Source of the DNA: an uncultured Cellvibrio sp.
GTDB lineage: Bacteria > Pseudomonadota > Gammaproteobacteria > Pseudomonadales > Cellvibrionaceae
DNA: 8,324 nucleotides
Assembly (NCBI GenBank): GCA_946482385.1
Contig: CAMLRI010000068.1
Coordinates: forward strand, 1-8,324
Direction: 5' to 3'
Shown piece by piece: positions 6,755 to 8,324 of this stretch. Position numbers and translations under genes: made by a program. Each line of letters opens with the position of its first letter. Position 1 is the stretch's first letter. The notes beneath the pieces were generated by a model, which was not told the origin of the DNA, did no database searches, and was given only the letters and a program-made list of their open reading frames with translations.

Positions 6755-6857
6755 CCCGGTATCTATACCGGGCTACTCTATCCCAGAGCTCTATCCGGCA
6801 CTCTATCCCGGCAACCTAACCAAAAACCTCCCTCCTGGGGCGCCCTTAAGCCGCGCC
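6755..6857. repeat. Anbu-permease convergent gap: hairpin and CTCTATCC direct repeats
   Basis: Directly after the Anbu stop is CCCGGTA / TCTA / TACCGGG (6755-6772), a perfect 7-bp stem with a 4-base loop. It lacks a following T-run, so as a terminator it would be weak. CTCTATCC then occurs three times, at 6776-6783, 6789-6796 and 6801-6808, with periods of 13 and 12 bases. A second weak inverted repeat, GGGCGC/GCGCCC (6838-6843 and 6853-6858), borders the permease stop codon. Together they may end both convergent transcripts, but no canonical terminator is present. Confidence 0.4.
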
Positions 6858-7946
6858 CTAGGGGGATACCTCCAGGGCATTGGCCTGGCTTTGCTCCCGC
6901 ACCGCAATAGGCCAGGCGTAGAGGATCGCCTTCACCAGGGTTGCCAGGGGGATGGCAAAAAACACCCCCCAAAAACCCCAGAGGCCGCCGAACACCAATA
7001 CCGCCAGGATAATCGCCACCGGGTGCAGGTTGACCGCTTCGGAAAACAGCAGCGGCACCAGCACATTGCCATCCAGCGCCTGGATAACGCCGTAGGCCAG
7101 CATCAAATAAATAAACGATGCCGACCAGCCCCATTGGAAATAAGCCACCAGCGCCACCGGCAGGGTCACCACTGCCGCCCCTATGTAGGGGATCACCACC
7201 GACAAGCCCACCGCTATGGCCAGGAGCGCGGCGTAGTTAAGCCCCATAAGCGCAAACACCACATAGGACACAGCGCCCACAATCAGGATTTCAATCACCT
7301 TGCCGCGCACATAGTTGGCAAACTGCTGGTTCATTTCGCGCCACACGCGGGACATCATCGGCCGCTGCCGGGGCAAAAAGCGCGCGCACCAGGCCAGGAT
7401 TTGCTGGCTGTCCTTTAAAAAAAAGAACACCAGAATAGGCACCAAAATCAAATAGATCAGCAGGCCGATCAGCAGCGGCACACTGGTGAGCGAAAAGCTC
7501 AGCAGCTGCTGGCCAATGCTGCTCAGCTCGGTCGTCATACTGGCAAACAGCTGCTCCAACTGGCGCTCGTTAATCAGCTGCGGGTATTTTTCCGGCAAAC
7601 CCAGCAGCAGCGCCTGGCCCTCAATCACCATCTGCGGCAGCTCGCCGAAAAAACGCACCGATTGCGTCCAAATAATCGGCATCACCACCAGTAGCAAAGC
7701 CACCAGGCACAGCACCAACAAGCTAAAAGCCAGGCTCACCGCCAGGCCGTGGGGCACCCCCCAGGTGCGCAACCGCTGCACCATGCCCTGCATTAAAAAC
7801 GCGATGATGATGGCCGCCACCATGGGTGCCAGCACCTGCCCCAGGGAGAGCATGGCGATAAGCACGCTGGCAATAATCAACAGCAGCAGCAGCGCCTCTT
7901 CGTTGGAGAAGTAGCGGTCGACCCAATTTTGCACAATTTTCAACAT
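6858..7946 (-). CDS. AI-2E/PerM family membrane transport protein
   Basis: This 362-residue protein belongs to the AI-2E (PerM/TqsA, formerly UPF0118) family of inner-membrane proteins. Characterised members include E. coli TqsA, which affects autoinducer-2 export, and some reported cation antiporters, so the substrate here cannot be assigned. Two to three helices lie at 17-55 and 68-95, followed by a soluble loop with amphipathic helices (95-150). A long helix at 152-176 leads into FFFLKDS, and the C-terminal half holds the signatures VVIPYIGAAVVTLPVALVAY (250-269) and QALDGNVLVPLLFSE (289-303), then NLHPVAIILAVLVFGGLWGF. ATG at 7946 gives the usual family N-terminus (MLKIVQNWVDRYFSNEEALL); a longer in-frame form from 8123 adds 59 residues without family character. 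The ribosome site is weak. The gene is inverted between Anbu and the transglutaminase gene and probably transcribed alone. Confidence 0.93.
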   Translation of the reverse strand: MLKIVQNWVDRYFSNEEALLLLLIIASVLIAMLSLGQVLAPMVAAIIIAFLMQGMVQRLRTWGVPHGLAVSLAFSLLVLCLVALLLVVMPIIWTQSVRFFGELPQMVIEGQALLLGLPEKYPQLINERQLEQLFASMTTELSSIGQQLLSFSLTSVPLLIGLLIYLILVPILVFFFLKDSQQILAWCARFLPRQRPMMSRVWREMNQQFANYVRGKVIEILIVGAVSYVVFALMGLNYAALLAIAVGLSVVIPYIGAAVVTLPVALVAYFQWGWSASFIYLMLAYGVIQALDGNVLVPLLFSEAVNLHPVAIILAVLVFGGLWGFWGVFFAIPLATLVKAILYAWPIAVREQSQANALEVSP

Positions 7947-7979
7947 GGTAATTTCACGATTCCCGGTACAAGTGAAGGC

Positions 7980-7985
7980 AGTATA
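7980..7985 (-). promoter_or_regulatory. Candidate -10 element for the AI-2E-family gene
   Basis: On the minus strand TATACT lies 33 bases before the start codon, matching five of six positions of the sigma-70 -10 consensus. No good -35 hexamer is seen 16-18 bases upstream. If used, the mRNA leader would be about 25 bases. The call is weak. Confidence 0.25.
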
Positions 7986-8086
7986 AACCCCAGTGGATAA
8001 CTCGTTGTGTATCTGTGGTGCGCTTATTGCTCGGTTCCCTATGCCGGGGCAGCACAGGGCTTGTAACACTCCGCCACCATAATGCC

Positions 8087-8114
8087 TTGCCCCGTTTTTA
8101 AACAGGCGCATACT
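8087..8114 (+). promoter_or_regulatory. Candidate promoter for the transglutaminase-like gene
   Basis: TTGCCC (8087-8092) and CATACT (8109-8114) are separated by 16 bases, each matching four of six consensus positions. The pair lies in the 263-base divergent region 7947-8209, which otherwise shows no gene and no strong repeat. It is a low-confidence pattern match. Confidence 0.22.
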
Positions 8115-8209
8115 CACACGCACCAGTTGTTAACAGTAAAACCCATTACACCCGGCAATATACACAGCAATTCACCCAGCAACCCATCGGTAATAGGAAG
8201 GCAGCACCC

Positions 8210-8324
8210 ATGGCTATTCGCGTTGCGATCCACCATAAAACCCTCTACCGATTCGATCGCCTCACCAGCCTTTATCCCCATGTACTGCGCCTGCGCCCCG
8301 CGCCCCATTCGCGCACCAAAATCC
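8210..8324 (+). CDS. Transglutaminase-like protein, N-terminal fragment (3'-truncated by window)
   Basis: The first 38 codons are visible, from ATG 8210 to the window edge. AGGAAGG (8195-8201) sits eight bases upstream, a good ribosome site that fixes the start. The peptide begins MAIRVAIHHKTLYRFDR and continues with PHVLRLRPAPHSRTKI. This is the N-terminal beta domain of bacterial transglutaminase-like proteins (Bact_transglu_N), and it most resembles the large members, about 1,100 residues, that carry a DUF2126 domain. The papain-like Cys-His-Asp catalytic core would lie beyond the window. These proteins are recurrent neighbours of circularly permuted ATP-grasp and alpha-E genes and of Anbu, which fits the Anbu gene 1.5 kb upstream. 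Family assignment is strong for so short a piece; the total length is inferred from the family. Confidence 0.85.
   Translation, partial: MAIRVAIHHKTLYRFDRLTSLYPHVLRLRPAPHSRTKI

Noticed and set aside
7947..8123. 59-residue N-terminal extension of the AI-2E-family protein
   Set aside because: The extension has no hydrophobic or conserved content and runs through the likely promoter. The family N-terminus begins at the ATG at 7946.
8114..8308. Minus-strand 64-codon frame at the right end
   Set aside because: Antisense to the transglutaminase-like start, which has a strong ribosome site and a recognisable family N-terminus.

Overview
The window looks like gammaproteobacterial chromosome, most plausibly a Cellvibrionaceae-type marine or soil bacterium. 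The lineage is inferred from the Rnf protein sequences, the DUF945 and Anbu genes and the GC-rich codon use, and cannot be proven from 8.3 kb. The exception is the first ~144 bases. Read on the minus strand they encode the C-terminal end of a ribonuclease Y, a protein not expected in Gammaproteobacteria, and they abut a beheaded rnfC. That edge is a probable chimeric contig end or a rearrangement breakpoint.

Layout. (1) 1-144, minus: RNase Y C-terminal fragment. (2) 115-3332, plus: the distal part of an rnf operon, with the rnfC C-terminal coiled-coil tail, rnfD, rnfG and rnfE. The first three genes are joined by TGATG overlaps. The operon encodes a membrane complex that moves electrons between NADH and ferredoxin-type carriers, coupled to an ion gradient. 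A hairpin follows rnfE. (3) 3439-4263, plus: an MscS-type mechanosensitive channel, ending at a perfect 19-bp bidirectional terminator shared with the convergent next gene. (4) 4334-5752, minus: a DUF945 (YdgA-like) membrane-anchored protein with an acidic tail. (5) 5753-6019: a divergent intergenic region with a possible promoter and a short row of 11-12 bp repeats. (6) 6020-6754, plus: Anbu, the bacterial proteasome-type peptidase. (7) 6858-7946, minus: an AI-2E/PerM-family membrane protein. (8) 7947-8209: a divergent intergenic region. (9) 8210-8324, plus: the first 38 codons of a transglutaminase-like protein.

How the genes fit together. The Rnf proteins form one machine: RnfD and RnfG carry the expected flavin-attachment threonines, and RnfE carries the two cysteines of the membrane iron-sulfur site. 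Anbu and the transglutaminase-like protein belong to a known but poorly understood gene neighbourhood, usually with a circularly permuted ATP-grasp protein and an alpha-E protein, thought to make and break a peptide or isopeptide tag. Here the two genes are separated by an inverted permease gene, and the rest of the cluster would lie just beyond the right edge. There are no tRNA, rRNA, CRISPR or insertion-sequence signals, and no gene-free stretch longer than about 270 bases.
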